This document shows, one piece after another, positions 1-14,280 of a DNA stretch of 64,000 bases. Position numbers and translations under genes: made by a program. Position 1 is the first letter of the stretch; each line of letters starts with the position of its first letter. Location: the NCBI RefSeq assembly GCF_018991925.1, contig NW_024753828.1, forward strand, positions 926,859 to 990,858. Direction: 5' to 3'. Below the pieces are notes generated by a model. It saw only the letters and a list, made by a program, of their open reading frames with translations. It ran no database searches and was not told the origin of the DNA. The stretch is from Homarus americanus (taxonomy: Eukaryota > Arthropoda > Malacostraca > Decapoda > Nephropidae).

Positions 1-330
1 ATTTATACTTGATAAATGATGATTTAATGAATTCATTTAATTTTCAACATCCATCTAAGTTATTGGTTATACTATGTCATAACCAATCAGTTATTACCTT
101 TAGTAATAATAAGATAGGATCACAGATACGGGCAGATAATTGCACTTACATTTATTTGTCAAGCTTCCATACAATGATTTACAATTTGCATGGATATATG
201 ATTCACTCACGTTCACGCTGTAATAAAATTAATCTTCTAAAAGAGAATTTTAACTTGGGGACACATGTGATTACTCTACTATGGGTATAACTTAACAGAG
301 CCTTAATTCTTCAAGTGATACATTTACTGC
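1..330. other. AT-rich unique sequence, no gene seen
   Basis: No splice-bounded ORF, RNA gene or repeat was recognised. Short ORFs here have no recognisable domain. Confidence 0.5.
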
Positions 331-815
331 CAGCCTGGATTGCTTTTGTTGCAACCAGGCTTCATCACAAGAACTTTTTCCCACGGCCATAACAACAAGA
401 AGGTACTCTTGGGTTACCACACATAGTCTCGCGTCACTGACAGTCACTGTGGACGGTTGTCGCGGCAAGTAGAACTGGTAAGCGTGACTTGAATTAACCA
501 TTAGGTGCAATAGACCAGCCTGGATTGCTTTTGTCGCAACCAGGCTTCCACACGTGATATTTCCACGGGGATAACAAACCTAGGTTAACACACTTAGTCT
601 CGTGTCGATCACGGTCACGGTAGACGGGTGTCGTGCAGGAGAACTCTGTAAGCGTGAATTAATTAACCATTTACTGTAGGTTTGATAGGCCAGCCTGGAT
701 TGCTCTTGTCGCAACCAGGCATCCACACGTGATATTTCCACGGGGATAACAAACCTAGGTTAACACGCTTAGTCTCGTGTCGACGACGGTTCACAGGACG
801 GAGTGCGGTGGAGGA
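331..815. repeat. Three tandem units of about 175-185 bp
   Basis: The motif CAGCCTGGATTGCT recurs at 331, 516 and 691, each time followed by the same pattern: GCAACCAGGC, a TTTCCACGG stretch, AACAAACCTAGGTTAACAC, then CTTAGTCTCG. Spacing is 185 and 175 bp. Units 2 and 3 are closest to each other and unit 1 is more diverged. Every unit opens with an inverted repeat (CCTGG-A-TTGC against GCAACCAGG) that could form a hairpin with a single bulge. No coding potential is evident. Confidence 0.85.
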
Positions 816-828
816 CTCTGTGTGGTGT

Positions 829-1095
829 GGTGTCCCGCCCCCCCCCTTCAGGAGGGAGAGGCTGGAGGCGACGTCTTAACTAACCCATGGCTCAGGGGAT
901 ACTACTCAAAATGAGGTTTTTGGGTGTGAAGCGATGAACAGTACAACACTGTTTCACTGCCCACCCCCCTAAAGGCTGGCTAACATACACTTATGGAAAA
1001 ATACATGTCCCAGTTATGCCTCGCCGGGCGTCTTATCTCTGGTAAAACAAACTTTGGAGTTGGTTGCGTGGGTAAGCCTAACGCAACCCATGACA
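829..1095. repeat. Direct duplication, copy 1 (about 265 bp)
   Basis: This block, from GGTGTCCCGCC to CGCAACCCATGACA, is almost identical to 1330-1592. Differences are a longer C-run, a few bases near GACGTCTT, and one base before ATGGAAAAATACATG. About 235 bp of other sequence separates the copies, so it is a spaced duplication rather than a simple tandem array. No protein is recognised in either copy. Confidence 0.9.
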
Positions 1096-1329
1096 ATCGC
1101 CCCTACTAAGAAAAATTTTTCTTCGGAGAATAAAATTTCAGCACCTGTATACAATCAAGAGAATGCCTAGCCCAGACACACAATTCAACATTCACACTGT
1201 GGTGTGTGTAACACTAACACTGCAACGGGATGTAGTCGCCAATCGCCACTGAGGGAAAACCTCAACATTTACTTTAGATTTTCAGGCTGGAGGAAAACTC
1301 CGAGGCGAGTGTGACAATTCCCGAGCAAT

Positions 1330-1592
1330 GGTGTCCCGCCCCCTTTCAGGAGGGAGAGGATGGAGACGACGTCTTCTAACCCATGGCTCAGGGGATACTA
1401 CTCAAAATGAGGTTTTTGGGTGTGAAGCGATGAACAGTACAACACTGTTTCACTGCCCACCCCCCTAAAGGCTGGCTAACATACACTAATGGAAAAATAC
1501 ATGTCCCAGTTATGCCTCGCCGGGCGTCTTATCTCTGGTAAAACAAACTTTGGAGTTGGTTGCGTGGGTAAGCCTAACGCAACCCATGACAT
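1330..1592. repeat. Direct duplication, copy 2 (about 263 bp)
   Basis: Second copy of the block at 829-1095. An ORF of 64 codons begins inside it (1489-1683) and runs into unique sequence. It is not conserved as an ORF in copy 1 beyond the duplication and has no recognisable domain. Confidence 0.9.
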
Positions 1593-2015
1593 ACAGCCTT
1601 TTACTCTTAAGACACTGTCACCATGGTTACCTCACTACCTCATCCCAGTACACCACCTGGCCGAGTTGCTGAACATAGCCTAGGTTTCTACTCTTTTTAC
1701 CGTATTCTTTAATATGTAGTTTATTTTCCCCCTCTTCTGGCTGCATGTTTGTTGATCGAGAATGTGAGAGGAAAACATATTGCACCAACCAGTTCTTAAC
1801 TCAGGTTGGCTTGCAAGGTAGCACTATGCTGAGGGAGGGGGAAATAGTGACTCTTGTTAATATACATTTTTTTAACAAGGTATTAAACAACCCTTGGTCC
1901 CATACTCTCAAGTGATGGAATAAAAAGCCGATGTGGCACTTTGGTTCCAGCTATTATACTGTACAGTATTAATTGATTCTTTGACAGCCATTTTGCTGAA
2001 GATTTGTTCCTGTAT
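1593..2015. other. Unique spacer, no gene seen
   Basis: Pyrimidine-rich at 1686-1740, otherwise featureless. No supported gene. Confidence 0.5.
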
Positions 2016-3238
2016 GACCATCAAATATTGAGTGCCTCGGCCCCGTGTACCTCGAATATTGACTGCCCCGGCCCTGTGTGACCTCGAATATTGAGTGCCT
2101 CGGCCCTGTGTGACCTCGAATATTGAGTGCCTCGGCCCTGTGTGACCTCGAATATTGAGTGCCTCGGCCCTGTGTGACCTCGAATATTGAGTGCCTCGGC
2201 CCTGTGTGACCTCGAATATTGAGTGCCTCGGCCCTGTGTGACCTCGAATATTGAGTGCCTCGGCCCTGTGTGACCTCGAATATTGAGTGCCTCGGCCCTG
2301 TGTGACCTCGAATATCGAGTGCCTCGGCCCTGTGTGACCTCGAATATTGAGTGCCTCGGCCCTGTGTGACCTCGAATATCGAGTGCTTCGGCCCTGTGTG
2401 ACCTCGAATATTGAGTGCCTCGGCCTGTGTGACCTCGAATATTGAGACCTCGGTTCTGTGTGACCTCAAATATTGTCTCAACCCTGTGTGACCTTAAATA
2501 TTGAGTGCCTCGCCCTGTGTGACCTCGAATATTAGTGCCTCGGCCTGTGTGACCTCGAATATTGGAGTGCCTCGGCCCTGTGTGACCTCAAATATTGTCT
2601 CAACCCCTGTGACCTTAAATATTGAGTGCCTCAGCCCGTGACCTTAAATATTGAGTGCCTCGGCCCTGTGTGACCTCGAATATTGAGTGCCTCAGCCCTG
2701 CGTGACCTAAAATATTGAGTGCCTCGGCCATGTGTGACCTCGAATATTGAGTGCCTCGGCCTGTGTGACCTTAAATATTGAGTGCCTCAGCTCTGTGTGA
2801 CCTCAATATTGAGTGTCTCATCCTGTGTGACATTAAATATTGAGTGCCTCAGCTGTGACCTCAAATATTGAGTGCCTCAGCCCTGTGACCTCGAATATGA
2901 GTGCCTCAACCCTGAGTGACCTCGAATATTGAGTGCCTCCCCCCTGTGTGACCTCGATATTGAGTGTCTCGAGACTCTCGAATAGTTAGTACCTCGACCC
3001 TGTGTGACCTCGAATAGTAAGTGACCTCGACCCTGTGTGACCTCGAATATTGAGTGCCTCGACCCTGTGTGACCTCGAATATTGAGTGCCTCGACCTGTG
3101 TGACCTCAGTGCCTCTGTGACCTCGAATATTGAGTGCCTCGACCCTGTGTGACCTCGAATAGTAAGTGCCTCGACCCTGTGTGACCTCGAATATTGAGTG
3201 CCTCGACCCTGTGTGACCTCCAATAGTAAGTGCCTCGA
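2016..3238. repeat. 30-bp minisatellite, about 40 units
   Basis: The unit core is TGTGACCTCGAATATTGAGT followed by GCCTCGGCCC (30 bp). From about 2070 to 2450 the units are nearly identical with single substitutions such as ATATC for ATATT. From 2450 to 2900 they carry many small deletions. From 2900 a variant subtype appears, with AATAGTAAGT and CTCGACCC. Because 30 is divisible by 3 the minus strand stays open for long stretches (up to 170 codons, reading as repeated GHTGPRHSIFEVTQGR-type peptides). This is a by-product of period length. Confidence 0.95.
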
Positions 3239-4328
3239 TTCTGCGCATAAGCCTGTAGGAGTGTATAAAAGCCAACGCTGAAATTCATTCAGTGATCTAT
3301 TGGTCAGCCCAGGAAGGAAAACACCTGAGTCAGAAGGGTGACCGGGGGACTCCCTTACTCTGAGACTGGATTTGGTAAACACTACAGAGGTGTGGTGGGG
3401 GGGGGGGGACTACCGCTTCTCTGCCACTACCTAGACACAGCCTCACACATTCTCAGTGAAGATATAAATGGGTGACAAAACTGTTAAATGGTCTGGGTCG
3501 TAATGTAAAGTTTAAGTATAAAGGGAAAACTTAATGGTTTGGATGATAAAGTTGACTTAAGAACACTAGTAAATGTGTTCAGTGTTCTGGGTCGCAGTAA
3601 ATCTTGATATTTTTAGTTCACTTGGGTGAGCTATTCTGGCAGGTTGTTCATCGTGTGTCGGATCATCTTGGAGCCTAGGGTGAGTTTACCTTGAGGTATT
3701 TTTTTAAAGAATCCAGTCGTAAGTAAACACCCTTTGGTTCCCTGCAGATCGTGGTGACTAGTTATTTTTACAGAAAATAGAATGAAAACGAATTAAGCAC
3801 GGAAGAAACACACATGTGGCGAGTTATCAGAATGTTTGTTGTGTGGGTTGCATGTGTTAGTGTGTGCGTGTGAACGTAAGGAATGATGGCGTGGCACTGG
3901 CAGCGTGTGTTGTGTTGTGAGCGAGCGTGGCCGAGCGAGCGACTCTGTGGGCCAGTGCTGGGCCGGCGTGTGTACGGTGCGGGTGTAGGCTGCGTGTTCT
4001 CATCTCCCCACATATTGTCAATGGCGGGAGAAACACATCCCCGCCTTCCGTTGTGCTTCTAATTTGTGATCTGAAGGTGAAATTATAGTGTCTTAAATGC
4101 AATGTTACAACCCGATGCATGAGAAAATTATATACTGCGGGCAGCATAAAGTGCGTGCTGGAGACGTGATGCAGAAGACGTACGAGCAGTGAACCGACCG
4201 GTCGGTGGGGCAGCTCTTGTAGTGACTTTATGTCAAGTGGTGACTCCTAGATTATTGTGGCATTTTGTAGACTGTGCAAAATTTTTTGGAACATATTGAA
4301 AGAAAGACCAGGAAAAATTAGTGCCGAA
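3239..4328. other. Unique sequence with a GC-rich patch; no gene assigned
   Basis: The segment 3890-3990 is locally rich in CpG (GAGCGAGCGTGGCCGAGCGA), unlike its AT-rich surroundings, and could be an old promoter or 5' UTR region. There is no clear TATA box or initiator, so this is only a hint. The rest shows nothing recognisable. Confidence 0.3.
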
Positions 4329-4550
4329 ATGATTCAGTATTTGAATCACTTGTGTGTTGCTTTCGTGCTTGTATGTTGGGTTGTTGTGTGTTGTATGTTG
4401 GGAGTGGTGCAAGGCAGCTGCTACAACACTTATCCCAGAGGTCATGTTGGTGGTGAGGACAGGCGAGAGTGCTGCTGTGGCAAGCTCAGTCTGACAGTCC
4501 ACTTGCATCAGCATCTTGATAGTCATGCCTGTGCATTTGAGTGTAACTAA
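4329..4550 (+). CDS. Candidate 73-aa ORF with signal-peptide-like start
   Basis: The ATG at 4329 opens 73 codons ending in TAA at 4548-4550. After a short polar start (MIQYLNH) comes a strongly hydrophobic stretch, LCVAFVLVCWVVVCCMLGVV, followed by QGSC, which resembles a signal peptide and cleavage region. The remainder is Cys-rich (SCYNTYPRG, then ECCCGK, then CAFEC). A GGTGAGG at about 4450 could act as a splice donor, so this may be the first coding exon of a secreted or membrane protein rather than a complete gene. A GC-rich patch lies about 350 bp upstream. I recognise no family. A chance hydrophobic run in GTT/TGT-rich DNA is a real alternative. Confidence 0.2.
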   Translation: MIQYLNHLCVAFVLVCWVVVCCMLGVVQGSCYNTYPRGHVGGEDRRECCCGKLSLTVHLHQHLDSHACAFECN

Positions 4551-6915
4551 CCCCTAATCATCCTTACGTGCCATCGCATGTACCCTCACCACAGTCTCTT
4601 AGACATCAACACCCCTCTCCAGCTATCTACACTCCTGCTTCCCGGTACCCTCCCCATATTAGCTGTCAGTCACTCTCACCTTCATATCTAAGCACACTAC
4701 CTTCGTCTGTACTCATTATCTCTTAAGATGATTAATGAAAAGAATAATGAAGTCCTTGTGAGCCGTTAGGAGGATAGTGTTGGAGGGAGCTATTGACTAA
4801 TGAATCAAGTATAAATCCCTGCTCTAGAAACATGATTATGTAGCTGTAGACTCGGATTAATCCTTGATATTTTCTCCGTGTCAACCTGCCTGATGACCTT
4901 CCAATAACTGTGCAAGTGACTTATTGATTTTCTCGCCTTGGCAAATTTCTTGATAGTGAAATCAACAAAAAAAGACGTGGAGCGTGTATGTTACACAAGC
5001 CGGTGGTGGTGCAAGTGATAGTCGTGCTGGTGAAGTGTCAGGAATACTGCTTTATTCGATTGGTGGAGGTTGAAGGTGTGAGGGAGTGTTGGTGGGCCAG
5101 GAGTGTGGTGGGAGGAAATAGTTTGTTATGGTTGTGAGGGGTGAGCCTCAGTGTGGCTCTCTCGAGGGTTCATGCTGGCTGCTCCACTGGCCCTCTTATC
5201 TGGGCTCACGTCACTACATCCTCTTGTCCAAAATTCATTATTATCCTTGTTTGATCTTTGACTTCAAGACTAAAAAACAAAGACAAATATGGAGGGAAGT
5301 TTGAAGGAACATCTTACAACTTTAGAAGTCGATCACAACAACACTTGGACGAGTACATATTTCTGAATGAAATATATGTCATCTGTCAGTTATCATACAC
5401 AATCAATTGATAGTCATCACCTTATCAATATATGTGGTTCGTTTTTTCTTCGTGGGTTTAGCTGGCAAGGTAGCGTGTGTGAAGGTAGGTAGGGAGTGAC
5501 ATATTACTACGTCAATCACAGTTTGGAACTTTGCCGACTTATGTGGGGGAATGTCACGTACTGTGGCTGTTTTTACCCCCCATCTCTGCAACACTCGTGC
5601 CAAGTAGTGAATTATTGTCACGCTGGTATGGTACTGTACCTGTGTGTTTCATTATGTGATGGAAAATAGTATCAGTGCTTTAAACAATATAAATATTGTT
5701 TGTGGAACTTATGGAATTAAAGAGTAGTACTTGTATGGTTAATAAGTAATACTTGTGTTTGTTTCACCTGTATGATCGAGATATTAAAACTGTTTGTTTC
5801 ACTTGTCTCGTCGTAAGAGTACAGAATCATACAGTAGTTTTTACCATTGCTAAAGGTTAGTGACACTCATTACGCCTTTATGCGTTGTGTTTTAACGTTC
5901 GTGCGTGCCTCCTGGTTCTCGTGGAATCTTGAAACTAACTCCACTTGACCAGTGATGGCCATCTGCGATATTTGAATCATGTAAATCAGGAGGTTTCAGT
6001 TTACTAATGTCCGCATAGGGTTGTGGTACACTACCGATGTCCTTCATAACACAGAGTTGTAACACATTATACTGATGTCTCCATGATCTTGGTTTTTTAG
6101 TACAACTTACTTGATGTCCCATATAACAATTACCAATTCACAATGACTGGTACCATCTAGGCGGTCAGGTTAGCGGGCTTTCCCTTAGTATCAATCGTAC
6201 AGTATCCATTCTGTGTTTGTCAGTTTTATTGAAGGTTTTGAAGAAATCATTCTGCTCCTGAGATAACACTTGTACACCTTGCTTTTGGTGGGAGCTGTTT
6301 TTCTATGATATACCAAGATGTTGGACTTTGCAGTAATTATAGTGGACGCTCAGAATGTGACCAGCATTTCAGTGTCATATGTATGATTTAAATTACATAT
6401 TTTATAAGCAGTCTGCCTTGTTCTATATTATACTGTACATCACGTAATCAATGCATTGACTAACGTTGAGTCATAACCCAGCCATGGTCAGTCGGCGTTA
6501 ACCTTCTCAGAGCTGGGGCGTGTCAGTCTTTATGTGCCAGAACACTGTGGCCGAGAGGTAGGGTAGGCGATAATGCTTGAGAACAACGAATACTGAAGGA
6601 TTTTGAATTGATTCTCTAGAGGAAAGAAATCTATCACACTTACCAGGATAAATATTTTTTTTTTTTAGTTTTCAATATTCTACCATATTTGAATACGCCT
6701 CTCTTATTGCCAACACTATTTCCACCGAGTGACAACACTGAGATGGCCAACCTTTCATCATACTCGTGATTCATTTGGCCCACTGAGCGCCTTCAAAACA
6801 ATAGCCTATGTGTGTGTGTGTGTGTGGGGGGGGGGTGTATCTGCCATTGCTTATAACATTCTTGAGACCCTAACAGGTGCCCAGTTGTCCGTGCACGGTT
6901 CATCTGCTTGATGGT
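4551..6915. other. Unique AT-rich sequence, no gene seen
   Basis: Apart from a short (GT)n followed by a G-run at 6809-6836 and a T-run near 6655-6667, nothing recognisable was found. Short ORFs on either strand have no domain-like composition. Confidence 0.5.
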
Positions 6916-7115
6916 GATGTTTGTGTACCTGTAGGTGTGTGTGTTATAGGTTTCGTGTACCTGTGGGTGTGTGTGTGTGTGTTATAGGTTTCGTGTACCT
7001 GTGGGTGCGTGGGTGTGTGTTATAGGTTTCGTGTACCTGTGGGTGTGTGTGTGTGTTATAGGTTTCGTGTACCTGTGGGTGTGTGTGTGTTATAGGTTTC
7101 GTGTACCTGTGGGTG
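6916..7115. repeat. Short minisatellite, about 37-40 bp unit, 5 copies
   Basis: The core GTTATAGGTTTCGTGTACCT followed by GTGGGTGTGTG recurs five times. Unit length varies because each unit ends in a (GT)n tract of different length. A degenerate unit with CTGTAGGTGTG starts the array near 6926. Open reading frames on both strands are by-products. Confidence 0.9.
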
Positions 7116-10624
<3,509 letters not shown>

Positions 10625-10646
10625 CATTTAGTCTTAGCCTTTCAAG

Positions 10647-10935
10647 CAGTGGTCCCCAACCTTTTGTAGGCTCTTGGCCATATTAGTCATTGCAAATACA
10701 GTGGAGGGCGCCAAAAATTGGATCTACAATAAATTAAGAAAGAAAGATCTCATACAGTACAGTTATTTGCAGTTTTACACGTCGTGAGTTCTAACTATAA
10801 AGTCGTATCAAGTTATTGCATATTTTCATTAAATTCACAATGACTAAGAATTCCTAATATTTCAAATTTTTCTAATAAACCTTTGCGGACTCCACAATAT
10901 GGATGGTGCCCTTTAAACTACAGGTTGGGGAACTG
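10647..10935. mobile_element. hAT-like MITE (289 bp)
   Basis: The left end CAGTGGTCCCCAACCTTTTG and the right end ACAGGTTGGGGAACTG are imperfect inverted repeats of the CAGTGGTTCCCAACCT type common in hAT non-autonomous elements. The flanking octamers CTTTCAAG (10639-10646) and CATTAAAG (10936-10943) match at 6 of 8 positions, fitting a decayed 8-bp target-site duplication, the size typical of hAT. The interior is AT-rich and non-coding. The element lies just right of the (TA)n(GT)n tract. Confidence 0.75.
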
Positions 10936-11206
10936 CATTAAAGTTTGAATTTTGTAAAGATTTCTTGAGCCAGTTTAAGAAACCTAGATATATGGTCGTG
11001 ATGATGTGATAAATACGGTTACTAGACAACACCGAAGGTTCCCATGGAACAGGGTGACGTAATTTTGAGGGTCACACTGTTTTCATCACCTGACCTTCGG
11101 CGGGCTACAAGTAGCTCGTCACAACCACATCTTGTATGTCACTACACACACCGACGTTTTCCATCATATTTTGATGCCAGCATTAATAAGGAATTGTAGG
11201 TCAGGG

Positions 11207-12431
<1,225 letters not shown>

Positions 12432-12651
12432 GGACATGAGTTAAGATTTTAAAACTTGCCGAAAATTTATGACTGAAGTGTAAAAGAAGTGAAGCTTTTA
12501 AGTGTATGTGTAAGATGAAGTGAGTGAGGGAGTGTGGCGGCGGTGGCTGTCTGGCAGGAAGGTTGAGGACAGGTGAGGGGGACGCGGCACATTGCCCCGC
12601 CCCCCCTACTGCCAGGTCACAGTGTCACTCAGTGAGTCATTGAGAGGTAAA
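12432..12651 (+). promoter_or_regulatory. 5' leader with three micro-uORFs
   Basis: From the acceptor at 12431 to the ATG at 12652 all three frames contain stops, so this is untranslated leader. It carries three tiny upstream ORFs: ATG at 12436 (2 codons plus stop), ATG at 12469 (4 codons plus stop), and ATG at 12506 (5 codons plus stop, containing a second in-frame ATG). Short uORFs of this kind commonly lower translation of the main ORF. An effect here is inference. Confidence 0.5.
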
Positions 12652-13384
12652 ATGCCGTCAGTGACTCCCAATGAGCCAGGACTACTGGAGGGGTCACCTC
12701 CCCCACCCGTAAGTCCCGCCCCCTCCATGGAGCTGGGCGGGTCTCTCGGGGACATGACCTTCACCTCACAGTGCTCTGTAGAGTCTCTGGGCTCTCTTGA
12801 TAGTGGTCATAGCTCAGCAGACAATGGTACCACAGACAGTCCCTCCCCCGGTGCTAACAGTCCCACGCCCATTATCAACACGCCGCCCGCCATTAACACT
12901 AGCTCCACGCCCGCAAGCCCTCGGGTCCATGGTGGGGAGTGTACCTACAGTCCCAGGATCAGTGTGTCATCCATGGGCTGCCAGGACCGTCCAGCATCCA
13001 GGATCGACAGATCCCTGTCCAACACATCCACAACTTCCATCAATTCCGATTTTTCATTAAATTCCAATGAAACTATGAGCTCCAGTACGACACTCAACTC
13101 GAGTGCCACCCTCGCCTCCGACCACACCAACACCACGTCCACCTCCACCTCCTCCACCACCATAGTGACACCCAGAAAGTCCAAGGCGGAGTTAGATGCG
13201 TACATTGATCACCTAGACTCTCTGTGGTCACAGGAGGATGAGTGGATTATGATCTTTGATAATTTGATCAAGAACACTGAAGCCTCCACAAGAACTAGGA
13301 GACACACCCACCACCACAGTCACTACCACAAAAGTGGCACCACCAGCTACCACTCCTCGCCTTACAACTCTCCCTACAAGAGAG
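12652..13384 (+). CDS. 5' coding exon of an unrecognised Ser/Thr-rich protein
   Basis: The frame is closed by TGA at 12574-12576. The first in-frame ATG is at 12652, in a good context (A at -3). It runs 244 codons to a consensus donor, AGAG|GTAAGT, at 13384/13385, leaving one base of the next codon (phase 1). Residues 1-30 are Pro-rich (GSPPPPVSPAPS). Residues about 30-175 are low-complexity Ser/Thr/Asn/Pro with many possible phosphosites (SLGSLDSGHSSADN). Residues 179-211 are different: an acidic, probably helical block, AELDAYIDHLDSLWSQEDEW then IMIFDNLIKNTEA, the most likely conserved part. Residues 212-244 are His/Arg/Ser/Tyr-rich. The low complexity suggests a cytoplasmic signalling or scaffold protein, but I cannot name it. 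Codon-like GC content differs from the AT-rich surroundings, supporting a real exon. No downstream exon was identified in the window. Confidence 0.75.
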
Positions 13385-14100
13385 GTAAGTTCCGCTCTCA
13401 TATTTTTTGTGGTTTGCACCAGTTACTATTATTTAGCTGTTATGCCATTATATTTTGAAGAATTGCTAGGTGTGCTTTTATTATTGAACATTATTGTAAG
13501 TAAAAATAATAGCAGGTCCACTTATAAACTTGGAACTTTATATAATGCACTAATAGCGTCGACCGCTCACCGGTGCCATAAACCAGAGGGGAGAACGTAC
13601 TGGGTCACCTGTATGTTGTGCAGAGACCTTGACCCACCCGCTGCTTGTGGCGGTGAGGTAATTGCTGCAGCACCGGCAATAACAGCATCTACCACATGTA
13701 AGGCCGGGCTGCACCCACCACCAGGATGCAGTTCACACAGCGTTATGGTGGTGAACACCTCGCAGGGCACAACTCGTCAACACTGGCACCATACAAGGAT
13801 ACTCTTAATATGCAGCGCATTTTATGTGTAGTTTTTTATTTATACGTTTATCGATTCTTTTGTTAATATCTGAAATTCTGTGAATCAAGTGAAATTTGCT
13901 TGGTGGGGGAGGGAGGCCGTAGACTATTACCCCATTAGGCATGGTCTTGCAACACACTGTTCTCTTTCCCACTTCCCTTCCCTCGCTTGACAATGAGTTC
14001 TACAAGAAGTCAGCTTTTGTCAGACCCAGCGCTATGTTCCCTGGTCTACTTGTGACCACAATACTGGCTCGCGTTGCTTATTGTGTTGAAGTAAGGATAT
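13385..14100 (+). other. Start of the intron after the 244-codon exon
   Basis: It begins GTAAGTTCCG, a near-perfect donor. No following acceptor plus phase-compatible exon could be recognised, so intron length is unknown. A 165-codon ORF overlapping the donor (13334-13831) is not domain-like. Confidence 0.6.
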
Positions 14101-14280
14101 ATTGAAATTAAAACAGTTAATATAGCCAGAAAAATACCGATGCAAAATGAGTAGCATCACCAATATTGACATGACTGAGCCTTTTGAGTGCAATACTAGA
14201 GCTCTCATAAAGACATCTGATAAATATTGTACATTCATCTCAAGAAAATTATTAAATAGTTTAAAAGTATCATTTAGATT
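14101..14280. repeat. Dispersed repeat family, copy 1
   Basis: This segment aligns, with substitutions and small gaps, to 30096-30265. Shared blocks include AAACAGTTAAT, AGCCAGAAAAA, CAATATT followed by ACATGGCTGA/ACATGACTGA, GAGCTCTC, ACATTTATCTCAAG/ACATTCATCTCAAG, and a final AGTATCAT. No coding region is visible. It is probably an old transposon fragment of unknown class. Confidence 0.75.

Noticed and set aside
1969..3382. Minus-strand ORFs up to 170 codons
   Set aside because: The 30-bp minisatellite has a period divisible by 3. The frame changes as units decay, and there is no sign of selection.
12592..12651. Extending the 12.6-kb coding exon 20 codons upstream
   Set aside because: Those codons begin at TTG, the frame is closed at 12574, and the first real ATG is at 12652 in good context.
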